From Terripilifer ovatus (GTDB lineage Bacteria; Pseudomonadota; Alphaproteobacteria; Rhizobiales; Beijerinckiaceae), in assembly GCA_029222685.1 (NCBI GenBank), contig JARHVB010000018.1, positions 1 through 64,000 of the forward strand: 64,000 nt of DNA, written 5' to 3'. Below are positions 43,607 to 51,902 of the stretch, piece after piece. Within the stretch, counting starts at the first letter, position 1. The number at the start of each line of letters is the position of its first letter. The notes beneath the pieces were generated by a model. It saw nothing but the letters and a program-made list of their open reading frames with translations. It was not told where the DNA came from and searched no databases. A program made the translations under genes and the position numbers.

Positions 43607-44239
43607 ATGGTGTCAACCTTAAGCGAAATCTTCGAAGGCCAGTATGTGCTGCTGCTCGGCGTTCGTCCCGGCGACGAGACGCGCGATTGCGGCGGTTTCA
43701 TCGCCGAATCCTGCGTGCGCGGCCGGCCGCCGTTCATCTGCATCGTCACCGACGGCAGCAGCGAGCCGGGCCGCTTACAGGACAACCGGTCGCCGGGAGA
43801 GATCGCCCAAGATGTTGCCCAGCTGCGGGCGGACCGGACACGACTGGCGACGGCGCAGCTTGGCCTTCCCGACGAGCGGCTGCTGCTGTTCGGGCTTTAC
43901 GACGGCAGCGTGCCGCAGAGCGGCGCCCGGTTCGCGCGGCTGGTCGATGCGGTGGCCGACATCGCGCGCCGCTATGACTGCAACACGGTCTGCGCGCCGC
44001 TGCGCCCGGACACCGCCGGCGACGATCTGGCGGTGCAGATGCTGGCGCGGGCGCTCGCCGCGCGGGCCGGCCTCAGGCTGATCTGGCATGGGGTGGCGGA
44101 ATCCGGCGCTGTCCGGCGTCTCGATGTCAGCGCCTGGACGGCGCAGAAGCGGCAGGCCGTGGAGGTTGTAGCGTGGGGACCGGAATCAGCCAGCAGTCAG
44201 CCGGCCGCAACGTTCGAAATGTTTCTGCCGGAGGTCTAG
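43607..44239 (+). CDS. PIG-L/LmbE-like protein with disrupted metal site (pseudoenzyme candidate)
   Basis: About 210 residues. The N-terminal LLLGVRPGDETRDCGGFIAE matches the PIG-L motif LxxxAHPDDETLGCGGxIA, but His is Arg20 and the catalytic Asp is Gly22. The following FICIVTDGSS is normal for the family, while the third zinc ligand region (usually HPDH or HGDH) reads LRPDTAGDDLAV. So the fold is probably kept and deacetylase activity lost. A start four codons earlier (43595) is possible. It is divergent from the Rieske genes and converges on the MarR gene. Confidence 0.7.
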   Translation: MVSTLSEIFEGQYVLLLGVRPGDETRDCGGFIAESCVRGRPPFICIVTDGSSEPGRLQDNRSPGEIAQDVAQLRADRTRLATAQLGLPDERLLLFGLYDGSVPQSGARFARLVDAVADIARRYDCNTVCAPLRPDTAGDDLAVQMLARALAARAGLRLIWHGVAESGAVRRLDVSAWTAQKRQAVEVVAWGPESASSQPAATFEMFLPEV

Positions 44240-44757
44240 GAATTCTCCCGGCTCAAGCCCGCTTCGAGCTTTTCCATCAAGCGCAGCAGTTCTGTCTTCT
44301 CCGCAGTTGAGAAATGCTGCAGCGCCTTGCGCTCGAGCGCGGCCGCTTCACGCGCCAGAATATCGAAACTGCGTTCGCCGCTGGCCGTCAGCGAGACCGT
44401 GGAGATGCGCTGGTCGCTCGCATGCGGGCGGCGCCTGACGAGGCCGAGCTCGATCAGCCGGTTCAAGGCGCGGCTGACGGCCATGCGATCAAGCGTCATA
44501 TGCGCGCCGATATCGCTCGATGCCAGCGGCCCGTAATGGGCGACGGTGACGAGCACCTTCCATTCGCCTTCGGTGATGCCGAGCGCCGGCCGATAAAGCC
44601 CCGCGATCGCCTGGCGGAAATGCGTGGCGAGGATCGAGACCTTATAGGGGATGAAGGTCGACATATCCCAACGGCTGCGGGGTTCCGGTTTCATCGTTGC
44701 CGCGTTTCGCCGTATCGCCATGCCGTCCTCGTTCGCGCCTGTTGCCATACTTGACAT
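44236..44757 (-). CDS. MarR-family transcriptional regulator
   Basis: 173 residues. The MarR winged helix is clear: YRPALGITEGEWKVLVTVAHYGPLASSDIGAHMTLDRMAVSRALNRLIELGLVRRRPHASDQRISTVSLTASG. ATG 44757 and 44748 are both possible starts. The gene is divergent from the SDR gene, and the perfect palindrome at 44779-44800 lies exactly between them, so it likely represses itself and the SDR-Bug genes until an aromatic ligand binds. Confidence 0.9.
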   Translation of the reverse strand: MSSMATGANEDGMAIRRNAATMKPEPRSRWDMSTFIPYKVSILATHFRQAIAGLYRPALGITEGEWKVLVTVAHYGPLASSDIGAHMTLDRMAVSRALNRLIELGLVRRRPHASDQRISTVSLTASGERSFDILAREAAALERKALQHFSTAEKTELLRLMEKLEAGLSRENS

Positions 44758-44778
44758 CGTTCGTGCAGGGCGGCTAGG

Positions 44779-44800
44779 CTTTGTAACAATTGTTACAAAG
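44779..44800. promoter_or_regulatory. Perfect 22-bp palindrome, candidate MarR operator
   Basis: CTTTGTAACAA joined to its exact reverse complement TTGTTACAAAG, centred between 44789 and 44790. It lies between the MarR start (44757 or 44748) and the SDR start (44804). A 22-bp perfect palindrome is the size expected for a MarR dimer. Confidence 0.85.
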
Positions 44801-44803
44801 AAA

Positions 44804-45622
44804 ATGCGAGGGCAGGTGGAAACGCGAACCGTTATCGTGACAGGCGCGGCACGAGGGCTGGGCCAGGCTATGGCTCTGGCGCTGGTCGAGGCCGGGCATA
44901 AGGTTGTGGCCGTCGACCGCGATGCGCCTGCGGCACAGGCGTCCAATCAATTCCGTTCCCTGGCTGTCGATCTCACGTCGGCGAGCGCGGTCGACGATGT
45001 CGTCGCCTTCAGCGAGCGCGCGTTCGGGCCGGTCGATGCGCTGGTGAACTGCGCCGGTATCGGCCAGGAGACCATCAGTCCTGCCTTCGTCACCGAGCCG
45101 GTGAAATTCTGGAGCGTCGACGACGCCCATTGGGAGCGCATTTTTGCGGTCAACCTGCAGGCGGCGTTCCGTCTCTGCCGCGCGCTGGCGCCGGGCATGG
45201 TCGCGCGGGGATGGGGCCGCATCGTCAACGTTACGACAAGCCTCGAAACCATGCTGCGCATCGGCATGTCGCCCTATGGGCCGTCGAAGGCGGCGCTGGA
45301 AGCACTGTCGGCGGTGATGGCCAAGGACCTCGAGGGGACGGGCGTCACCTCGAATGTGCTGGTGCCCGGCGGGCCTGCCGATACGCGGATGATGCCCGGC
45401 GTGCCGGAGGCGCAGCGCGTGCATCTCGTGCAACCGGAGATGATGCGCGCGCCGATCGTCTGGCTGGTGTCGTCACAGAGCGACGGCACCACCGGCCGCC
45501 GCTTCCGCGCCAATGCGTGGCCTGCGGACAAACCGGGCGACGAAGCCGCGCAGATCGCCGGCGCGCCGGTGGCCTGGCACGGGTTGTCGGGAGGCGCGGC
45601 CGCGGTTCACGGACGCAACTAG
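44804..45622 (+). CDS. Short-chain dehydrogenase/reductase (cis-diol dehydrogenase candidate)
   Basis: 272 residues. The cofactor loop TGAARGLG (13-20), NCAG (82-85), the active-site residues Asn117, Ser146, Tyr158 and Lys162 (SPYGPSKAALE) are complete. The sequence is of the classical SDR type and uses NAD(P). Its location close to a Rieske oxygenase suggests oxidation of a cis-dihydrodiol to a catechol, but many SDRs look alike. The start has no strong ribosome site; GTG 44816, preceded by GAGGG, is an alternative. The Bug gene follows 20 bases later. Confidence 0.85.
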   Translation: MRGQVETRTVIVTGAARGLGQAMALALVEAGHKVVAVDRDAPAAQASNQFRSLAVDLTSASAVDDVVAFSERAFGPVDALVNCAGIGQETISPAFVTEPVKFWSVDDAHWERIFAVNLQAAFRLCRALAPGMVARGWGRIVNVTTSLETMLRIGMSPYGPSKAALEALSAVMAKDLEGTGVTSNVLVPGGPADTRMMPGVPEAQRVHLVQPEMMRAPIVWLVSSQSDGTTGRRFRANAWPADKPGDEAAQIAGAPVAWHGLSGGAAAVHGRN

Positions 45623-45642
45623 AACAACAGGGGGAGGGAAAA

Positions 45643-46617
45643 ATGATGAACCTGCACAAGCGCGTGCTGAGCTGCACGCTGGGCCTTATGGCGACATTTG
45701 CCGTGGCTGATCTCGCTGCGGCGCAGAGCTTTCCGGAGCGGCCGATCCAGGTCTATGTCGGCTTTCCGGCGGGCGGCGGCGCGGACATCATCGCGCGCTT
45801 CTATACCGATCGGCTGCAGCCGATCCTGAAACAGCCGGTGATCATTCAGAACCGCCCGGGCGCCAACGGCAATATCGCGGCGGAAGCCGTGGCGCGCGCC
45901 AAGCCAGATGGCTATACCTTGCTGGCCGGCCCCAGCGCGCCGATGGCCGGCGGGCATTATCTATACGCCAACATGCCGGTCGATGCGATGGTCGACTATG
46001 CCATGGTGGCGCCGCTCAACGAACTGGGCTTCGCACTGTCGGTGAAGAAGGATTCAGCCTTCAATTCGGTCAAGGAGCTGACGGATTTTCTGAGGACCAA
46101 GTCCAAGAGCCTGTTTGCTTCCAGCAATTCGATGTCGCTGGCGTCGAGCTATCTCTATCTCTATCAGGCGGGCCTGAAGTCAGAAAACACGCCCTACAAG
46201 GCGACGGCCGATGCGGTGCGCGATCTCAACGCCGGCGATGTCGACTTCATGTTCGCCGACGGGCCGTTCGCCGTGGCGCAGGCGCACAACGGCAACCTGA
46301 AACTGCTGGCGGTGACGACGACCTATCGCGCGCCGGGGGCCGAAAACGTGCCGACCATGCGCGAGGCGGGCTTCCCCGATTACGAGATCACCGGCTGGTT
46401 CATGATGCTTGCGCCGCGCGGGACGCCGTCGCCGATCATCGCCAAGCTGAACGAGGCGATCACGCAGATCTCGAAGACCGACGAGGCAAAGGCGTTTTTC
46501 GGCAAGGTCGGGTCTATTCCGCTCGTCGATACGCCGGAAGGCGCGTCAAAGAAGCTGGCGGAAGACCGCAAGCAATGGGGGATCATCGCCAAGGCGGGGA
46601 ATATTCAGCCGCAGTGA
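45643..46617 (+). CDS. Bug-family (TctC) periplasmic substrate-binding protein
   Basis: 324 residues; GGGGAGGG precedes two consecutive ATG codons (45643 and 45646). Signal peptide to about 28 (AAAQS). Family marks: VYVGFPAGGGADIIARFYTDRL, VIIQNRPGANGNIAAEAVARAKPDGYTLL and PRGTPSPIIAKLNEAITQI. It is likely in an operon with the SDR gene and controlled by the MarR palindrome. It is the third such protein in the region without TctA/TctB partners. Confidence 0.9.
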   Translation: MMNLHKRVLSCTLGLMATFAVADLAAAQSFPERPIQVYVGFPAGGGADIIARFYTDRLQPILKQPVIIQNRPGANGNIAAEAVARAKPDGYTLLAGPSAPMAGGHYLYANMPVDAMVDYAMVAPLNELGFALSVKKDSAFNSVKELTDFLRTKSKSLFASSNSMSLASSYLYLYQAGLKSENTPYKATADAVRDLNAGDVDFMFADGPFAVAQAHNGNLKLLAVTTTYRAPGAENVPTMREAGFPDYEITGWFMMLAPRGTPSPIIAKLNEAITQISKTDEAKAFFGKVGSIPLVDTPEGASKKLAEDRKQWGIIAKAGNIQPQ

Positions 46618-46629
46618 AGTGAGGTCCTA

Positions 46630-46644
46630 CGTCCTTCGAGACGC
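46630..46644. repeat. Single core of the left-end repeat family
   Basis: CGTCCTTCGAGACGC, the same core as the two copies near the left end of the window, placed directly before a copy of the second repeat family. Composite repeat islands of this kind arise when repeats insert into each other. Confidence 0.6.
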
Positions 46645-46653
46645 AACGCTGTT

Positions 46654-46756
46654 TGTCATTCCCGACGCGCCGCAGGCGCGAGCGGGAATCCAGAAGCCAA
46701 GAGACGTCATGTTGCCCCTGGATTCCCGCTCTGCGCTTCGCTTGGCGGGAATGACA
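46654..46756. repeat. Palindromic intergenic repeat, copy 2
   Basis: Second copy of the element at 41502-41602, about 103 bases, with the same orientation and the same TGTCATTCCCG and GCGGGAATGACA ends. It stops eight bases before the stop codon of the leftward FAH gene. Confidence 0.85.
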
Positions 46757-46763
46757 CCGAGGC

Positions 46764-47684
46764 CTACCTCTTCACCAGCCTGTTCCGCAGCACGCCGATC
46801 CCTGAAATCTCCAACTCGATGACATCGCCGTCATTCAGCAGTCTGCCCAGCTCCAGTCCGCAGCCGGTGCCGACGGTGCCGGAGCAGATGATCTCGCCCG
46901 CGTGCAGGGTCTCGCTGTTGGAGACATGGGCGAGGATGGCCGGCCATTTGTGGTGCATGTTGCGGGAATTGCCGCCGCCCCAGCGCTCGCCGTTGATGCG
47001 GGCCTCCATGTCGAGCATGTGAGGATCGCCGATCTCGTCGAGGGTGACGATCCACGGGCCCAGAATATTCCCGGTGTCGAAATCCTTGCCTTTGGCGGGG
47101 CCCATCTGCGCTGCCATTTCCGCCATCTGCGCGTCGCGCGCGGTCATGTCGTTGAAGATGGTGAAGCCGAAAATATGCTCGTGGGCTTTGTCGGGCGCAA
47201 TGTCCTTGCCGGTCGTGCCGATGACGCAGGCCAATTCGCATTCATAGTCCATGGCGTTGGAATAGCGCGGCCAGATCACGTCGGTCTCGGGACCGATGAC
47301 GCTGAAGCGGTTCGCCTTGTAATAGATCGGCTGCTCGTACCAGATCTTTGGAATGCGGCGCTCGACGCCGTCGCGCGTCTTTGAGGCTTTCAGCGCGTTG
47401 AGGAAATGCTCCTCGAACATCAGGCCGTCGCGCAACTGGCGCGGCACCGGAATGGGCGCCAGCAGGCGCGTGCCCTGCAAGGGCAGGCTCGCCGCCTGCG
47501 GCCAGGCGGCGGCGACGTTGCGGGCATGATCGAGGGCGGAAGCGCCGCCGTCGATCAGGGTCAGCATATCGGCGAATTCCGGAGCGGCCGTGGCGCGCGC
47601 GAGGTCGAGCAGTTCGCCTTTCTGCGTGTCGACGGCGGCGATGGCGGGGGAGCCGTCCTTGCGTTCGAAGGTCGCGAGTTTCAT
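46764..47684 (-). CDS. Fumarylacetoacetate hydrolase (FAH)-family protein
   Basis: 306 residues; ATG 47684 with the cyclase gene's stop five bases upstream. Family marks: MDYECELACVIG (metal-binding Glu and Asp), HIFGFTIFNDMTARDAQ, and SGTVGTGCGLELGR followed by GDVIELEISGIGVLRN. FAH-like enzymes hydrolyse or decarboxylate beta-diketo acids and meta-cleavage products (for example 2-oxohept-3-enedioate hydratase or oxaloacetate decarboxylase). A full lid region of about 75 residues precedes the core. It likely forms an operon with the cyclase gene. Confidence 0.9.
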   Translation of the reverse strand: MKLATFERKDGSPAIAAVDTQKGELLDLARATAAPEFADMLTLIDGGASALDHARNVAAAWPQAASLPLQGTRLLAPIPVPRQLRDGLMFEEHFLNALKASKTRDGVERRIPKIWYEQPIYYKANRFSVIGPETDVIWPRYSNAMDYECELACVIGTTGKDIAPDKAHEHIFGFTIFNDMTARDAQMAEMAAQMGPAKGKDFDTGNILGPWIVTLDEIGDPHMLDMEARINGERWGGGNSRNMHHKWPAILAHVSNSETLHAGEIICSGTVGTGCGLELGRLLNDGDVIELEISGIGVLRNRLVKR

Positions 47685-47689
47685 TGATT

Positions 47690-48466
47690 TCAATCCTCGA
47701 AAATGGCGACGGCGCGGGTCCAGCCGGCGGAGGCGGCTTTCACCTTCACCGGGAAGCAGGCGACGATGAAGCCGTGCGGCGGCAGGCTTTCGAGATTGTG
47801 CAGCTTCTCGATGTGGCAATAGCCGATCTCGCGGCCGGCCTTGTGGCCTTCCCAGATGATGCTGGCGTCCTTTGTTTCGGCATAACGCCTGGCGGTGTAG
47901 CCGAACGGCGCGTCCCACGACCAGGCATCGGTGCCGGTGACCCTGACGCCGCGCGAGGTCAGATACAGCGTCGCCTCGCGGCCCATGCCGCAGCCCGAGG
48001 GCACATAATCGGGCTGGCCGTAGCGCGCGCCGGCGGCGGTGTTGACCAGCACGATGTCGAGCGGCTTCAAGGTATGGCCGATGCGCGCCAGTTCCTTTTC
48101 GACATCGGCGGCGGTGGCGACATAGCCGTTTTCGAAATGGCGGAAGTCGAGTTTTACGGCCGGCTGAAAGCACCAGTCGAGCGGCACTTCGTCGATGGTG
48201 ATGGCGCGCTTGCCGCCGTCCATGGTCGAGGCATAGTGCCAGGGCGCGTCGAGATGGGTGCCGTTATGGGTGGTCATGTCGACCCGTTCCGACGCCCAGC
48301 CCTCGCCGTCCGGCAGATCCGCCGGCGTCAGGCCGGGGAAGAACTTGCAGACTTCGAGCGCATACTCCTTGTGGCCGAGATACTGGATTTTCGGCTCGAG
48401 CCCCGGCGGGTCCGAGGCGATGCCGGCCTGAAGCGGCACTGAAATATCGACGATGCGGCGCGCCAT
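47690..48466 (-). CDS. Cyclase-family metal-dependent hydrolase (KynB-like)
   Basis: 258 residues. The motif HNGTHLDAPWH (His67, His71, Asp73, His77) is the metal-binding signature of kynurenine formamidase, isatin hydrolase and other cyclase-family enzymes. Other conserved parts are VDISVPLQAGIASDPP and the GTDAWSWDAPF and PPHGFIVACFPVKV pieces. The family opens small rings or hydrolyses formamides. Together with the FAH gene directly after it, it suggests two hydrolytic steps of one pathway. Divergent from the GntR regulator. Confidence 0.87.
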   Translation of the reverse strand: MARRIVDISVPLQAGIASDPPGLEPKIQYLGHKEYALEVCKFFPGLTPADLPDGEGWASERVDMTTHNGTHLDAPWHYASTMDGGKRAITIDEVPLDWCFQPAVKLDFRHFENGYVATAADVEKELARIGHTLKPLDIVLVNTAAGARYGQPDYVPSGCGMGREATLYLTSRGVRVTGTDAWSWDAPFGYTARRYAETKDASIIWEGHKAGREIGYCHIEKLHNLESLPPHGFIVACFPVKVKAASAGWTRAVAIFED

Positions 48467-48567
48467 GGCGTTCTCCCTGATCGATCACTCTCGGAGCTTT
48501 CTGTATTTTCCCAGTTTTGTCGATAAAAATGTTGCTTGCCGCTAAAAAATCCCCTACTCAGAGCCTC

Positions 48568-49293
48568 ATGATGGGGGAATCGCATCACGATGACAGCGAT
48601 GGCGCGACGGCGACGGAGGCCGCCGTCCAGCTTTTACGGCGCGATATCGTCACCGGTGCGCTGACGCCCGCCAGCAAGCTCAAGATCCGCGAGTTGAAAG
48701 AGCGCTACGGCATTGGCGCCAGCCCGATGCGTGAAGCTCTCGCCCAGTTGAGCGCGCAAGGCCTGGTGCAGCAGTCGAGCCAGAAGGGCTTTCGGGTGCC
48801 GCCGCTCAGCGCCGCTGAACTGCTGGACATAACCCGCTCGCGCCAGTTGATCGAGGTCGAAGCCCTGCGGCTCGCCATCACGCACGGCGACGCATCCTGG
48901 GAAGACGAGATCGTCGCCAGCTTCCATCTGCTCGAACATTATTTCCGCCGCGTCGTGCCGCAACCGACATCGCCCAATGATGAATTCGAAACCCGCCATG
49001 CGCGGTTTCATCACGCGCTGATCGCCGCCTGTCCGCTGCATCTCGTGCGCTCGTTCTGCGAAACGCTTTATGAGAAGGCGACGCGCTACCGGTTGATGAT
49101 GCGTACCGATTACGGCTTCTCGAACGATTGCGTCATCGCCGAGCATCGCACGTTGATGGAAGCTGTGCTGTCCCGCGATGTGGATGGGGCGGTGCGTGAA
49201 CATCATGCGCATATCCAGCTCACCGCCGACATCCTGCTCGACGTGCTTGCGCATTCGCCGGAACAGGGCGACGATAGATTTGTGGGACAGTAG
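48568..49293 (+). CDS. GntR-family (FCD/FadR subgroup) transcriptional regulator
   Basis: About 241 residues from ATG 48568 (the frame is open to 48517 with a TTG). The winged helix is AVQLLRRDIVTGALTPASKLKIRELKERYGIGASPMREALAQLSAQGLVQQSSQKGFRVPPLS; the C-terminal FCD domain shows the metal-binding His pattern FHHALI, EHRTLMEA and REHHAHIQLT. Such regulators sense organic acids. It lies between the cyclase-FAH operon and the ABC transporter operon and probably controls one or both. Confidence 0.9.
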   Translation: MMGESHHDDSDGATATEAAVQLLRRDIVTGALTPASKLKIRELKERYGIGASPMREALAQLSAQGLVQQSSQKGFRVPPLSAAELLDITRSRQLIEVEALRLAITHGDASWEDEIVASFHLLEHYFRRVVPQPTSPNDEFETRHARFHHALIAACPLHLVRSFCETLYEKATRYRLMMRTDYGFSNDCVIAEHRTLMEAVLSRDVDGAVREHHAHIQLTADILLDVLAHSPEQGDDRFVGQ

Positions 49294-49354
49294 ATCGAGG
49301 GGACGGTCTTGCGCGCGCTGAGCTGGCGCGTGGAAGACTGAGAGGGAGGGGAAG

Positions 49355-50311
49355 ATGGGAACGGGTATTCGCACCTCTGCGCGCATCTGGCTTGCCGCCG
49401 CGATGGGGATCGCTGCCATGGCTGCGGGAACAGTGGCGCAGGCGCAGACCAAAATCACGGTCGCCTATACGGCATCGGCGGATTTCGCCACCGGCTTCAT
49501 TGCCGCTGAACAGGGATTGTTCAAAAAGCGCGGCCTCGACGTCGAGTTCAAGCTGGTACCGCTCAATCCGCAGATTCCCGCTGCGCTGCAATCGGATTCG
49601 ATGCAGATCGGCGGCACGACGACGCCGGTGCAGATCCAGGCTGTCGATGGCGGGCTCGATCTCGTCGCCGTCGCCGCGTCCGGCATTACGCGGCGCAACG
49701 ATACACTGTTCGGCGTGCTGGCGCGCGCCGAGGCGCCGATCACCACGCCGCAGGGCTTCATTGGCAAGCGGGTCGGCACGCCCGGCCTTGGCGCGTTCCT
49801 GCATGTGATGTTCCGGCAATGGCTGATCGACAAGGGCGTCGACCCGAAACAGGTGACATTCATCGAGGTCGGCTTTCCGCAGCATCTCGACGTGCTGAAG
49901 GCGGGCACGATCGATGCCGTCATCACCGGCGAGCCGTTCGCGACGCGCATCCTCCAGGCCGGCGTCGGCGTGCTCGCCACCCACTTCACCGACAATCTGA
50001 CGACCGACCTGCCGATCATCACCTATGCCTCGACGCGCGCCTGGGCGGACAAGAACCCGAAGGCGGCGAAAGACTTCCGCGAAGCGATTGCCGAAGCGAC
50101 CGCCATCGCCAATGATCCGAAGAATGTCGAGATCGTGCGCGCGGCGGTGGGCAAATTCATCGCCTTGCCGCCGCCGGTGCTGCAATCGCTGGTTTTCGGC
50201 AAATGGCAGGCGGAACCGACGCTGGATGGCTTGCGCGCCTGGGTCAGGATGATGAAGGGGCAGGGCATGATCCAGACCGACATCGATGTCGCCAAGCTGA
50301 TCGTGAAATAG
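49355..50311 (+). CDS. ABC transporter periplasmic substrate-binding protein (NMT1/SsuA-like)
   Basis: 318 residues; GGGAGGGG precedes the ATG. Signal peptide to about 30 (VAQAQT). The NMT1-type start is KITVAYTASADFATGFIAAEQGLFKKRGLDVEFKLVPL, followed by IGGTTTPVQIQAVDGGLDLVAVAASG. The protein should bind a small organic anion, in the family of taurine, nitrate, thiamine precursor and phthalate importers. ATPase and two permeases follow in one operon. Confidence 0.9.
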   Translation: MGTGIRTSARIWLAAAMGIAAMAAGTVAQAQTKITVAYTASADFATGFIAAEQGLFKKRGLDVEFKLVPLNPQIPAALQSDSMQIGGTTTPVQIQAVDGGLDLVAVAASGITRRNDTLFGVLARAEAPITTPQGFIGKRVGTPGLGAFLHVMFRQWLIDKGVDPKQVTFIEVGFPQHLDVLKAGTIDAVITGEPFATRILQAGVGVLATHFTDNLTTDLPIITYASTRAWADKNPKAAKDFREAIAEATAIANDPKNVEIVRAAVGKFIALPPPVLQSLVFGKWQAEPTLDGLRAWVRMMKGQGMIQTDIDVAKLIVK

Positions 50312-50364
50312 AAACAAGAACAAGCAGCCGTCAGCTTCATAGCGTCAGTTTTGCGGGTATTGCG

Positions 50365-51141
50365 ATGAGCGGGAAGAGCGGGAGCGTGGTCATCGAGTTC
50401 AGGGACGTTGGTCTCTATCTCGGTGGCAAGGAGATTACCCAGAACGTCGAATTCAATGTCCGCAAGGGTGAGTTCGTTTGCGTCATCGGCGCGTCCGGCT
50501 GCGGCAAGACCACCTTGCTGCGCCTGGTCAGCGGCCTCTACCAGCCGACGACCGGCTCCGTGCATGTCGACGGCAAGAAGGTCGACGGGCCGTCGCGCGA
50601 TGTCGCTATCGTGTTCCAGGACTACAGCCGCGCGCTGCTGCCGTGGCGCACGGCGGCCGGCAATGTCAGTCTGGCGCTGGAGGCGATCGGCATGCCGCGC
50701 GCCGAGCGTGCCGACCGCATCCATGCTCTGCTGGGCAAGGTCGGGCTGGCGCAGCACGCGGCGAAATATCCTTCGCAACTGTCGGGCGGCATGCAGCAGC
50801 GATTGCAGATCGCCCGCAGCCTGGCGCAGGGCGCCTCGATCCTGCTGATGGACGAGCCGTTCGGCGCGCTCGATGCGATGACGCGGCAGTCGCTGCAGGA
50901 CGAGGTACTGGAGCTGGCCGCCGACACCGGCGCGACGGTTCTGTTCGTCACCCATGATCTCGAGGAGGCGCTCTATCTGGGCGACCGGGTGGTGGCGCTT
51001 TATTCCAATCCGGGCCGCATCGCCCGCATCGTCGACATTCCGCTGACGCGGCCGCGCAACCAGCTCTCGACGCGCGAGGAGCCGGACTTCCTGCATCTGC
51101 GCCGGGAGCTGTTCGGCCTGATGGAAGAGATCCACGCATGA
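50365..51141 (+). CDS. ABC transporter ATP-binding protein (SsuB/TauB-like)
   Basis: 258 residues. Walker A is GASGCGKTT (about 45-53), the Q-loop VFQDYSRALLPW, signature LSGGMQQR, Walker B ILLMDEPF, and the H-loop His in FVTHDLEEAL. The C-terminal LYSNPGRIARIVDIPL is typical of nitrate/sulfonate importers. It is a cytoplasmic motor for the two permeases. Its stop overlaps the first permease start by ATGA. Confidence 0.94.
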   Translation: MSGKSGSVVIEFRDVGLYLGGKEITQNVEFNVRKGEFVCVIGASGCGKTTLLRLVSGLYQPTTGSVHVDGKKVDGPSRDVAIVFQDYSRALLPWRTAAGNVSLALEAIGMPRAERADRIHALLGKVGLAQHAAKYPSQLSGGMQQRLQIARSLAQGASILLMDEPFGALDAMTRQSLQDEVLELAADTGATVLFVTHDLEEALYLGDRVVALYSNPGRIARIVDIPLTRPRNQLSTREEPDFLHLRRELFGLMEEIHA

Positions 51142-51902
51142 GCGGCTGGCGCGGGCTGATCGTTCCGGTGGTCCTTCTGCTTCTGGGCGAAGCGGCCTTC
51201 CGCGTCTTCGGCTATGTCGGCGACACCCTGGCGCCGCCGTCGGCGATCTTCCGCGGCTTCGCTGAAGCGATCGGCGACGGCACGATGGTCACAACGACCC
51301 TGCAGACCTTCGCCACCGTGCTCGGCGGCACCGTCATCGGCGCCGCCTTCGGCCTGGTCGTCGGCTGCGCGCTCGGCTTCTGGAACCTGCTCTACCGTTT
51401 CACTTACATCACCATCGAATGCCTGCGGCCGATCCCCTCCGTGGCCCTGCTGCCGCTGTCGCTGATGATTTTCGGCTTCGGCTACAAGATGGAGATCGCC
51501 ATCGTCGGCTTTGCCACCGCCTGGCCGTTCCTGATCCTGACCTATAGCGCCATCTCCCAGGTCGAGCCGCGGCTGCTCGAAGTGGCGAAAGTGTTCGGCT
51601 TCGGTCCGGTTGGCACGGCCTGGAAACTGGTGCTGCCGGCGGCGGCGCCGCGGCTGATGACGGCGCTGCGGCTGTGCATCGGCATCGCCCTCGTCGTCGC
51701 GGTGACGTCGGAGATCGTGTCGAACCCGCAGGGGCTCGGGCATGAGCTGATGATCGCCCAGGAGACCTTGCGGCCGCATCGGATGCTGGCCTATCTCGTT
51801 CTCGTCGGCCTGATCGGCTGGGGGTTGAACAACCTGCTGCTGTGGCTGCAGACCCGGATGTTCCGCCACCGCGGCGAAGTCGATACGGAGGTCGCGGCAT
51901 GA
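51138..51902 (+). CDS. ABC transporter permease (SsuC-like), first
   Basis: 254 residues with six predicted membrane helices. The inner loop EAA-like segment EPRLLEVAKVFGFGPVGTAWKLVLPAAAPRLMTALRLCIGIAL is well kept. It begins inside the ATPase stop (ATGA) and its stop overlaps the next permease (ATGA), so the three genes are translationally coupled. Confidence 0.93.
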   Translation: MSGWRGLIVPVVLLLLGEAAFRVFGYVGDTLAPPSAIFRGFAEAIGDGTMVTTTLQTFATVLGGTVIGAAFGLVVGCALGFWNLLYRFTYITIECLRPIPSVALLPLSLMIFGFGYKMEIAIVGFATAWPFLILTYSAISQVEPRLLEVAKVFGFGPVGTAWKLVLPAAAPRLMTALRLCIGIALVVAVTSEIVSNPQGLGHELMIAQETLRPHRMLAYLVLVGLIGWGLNNLLLWLQTRMFRHRGEVDTEVAA

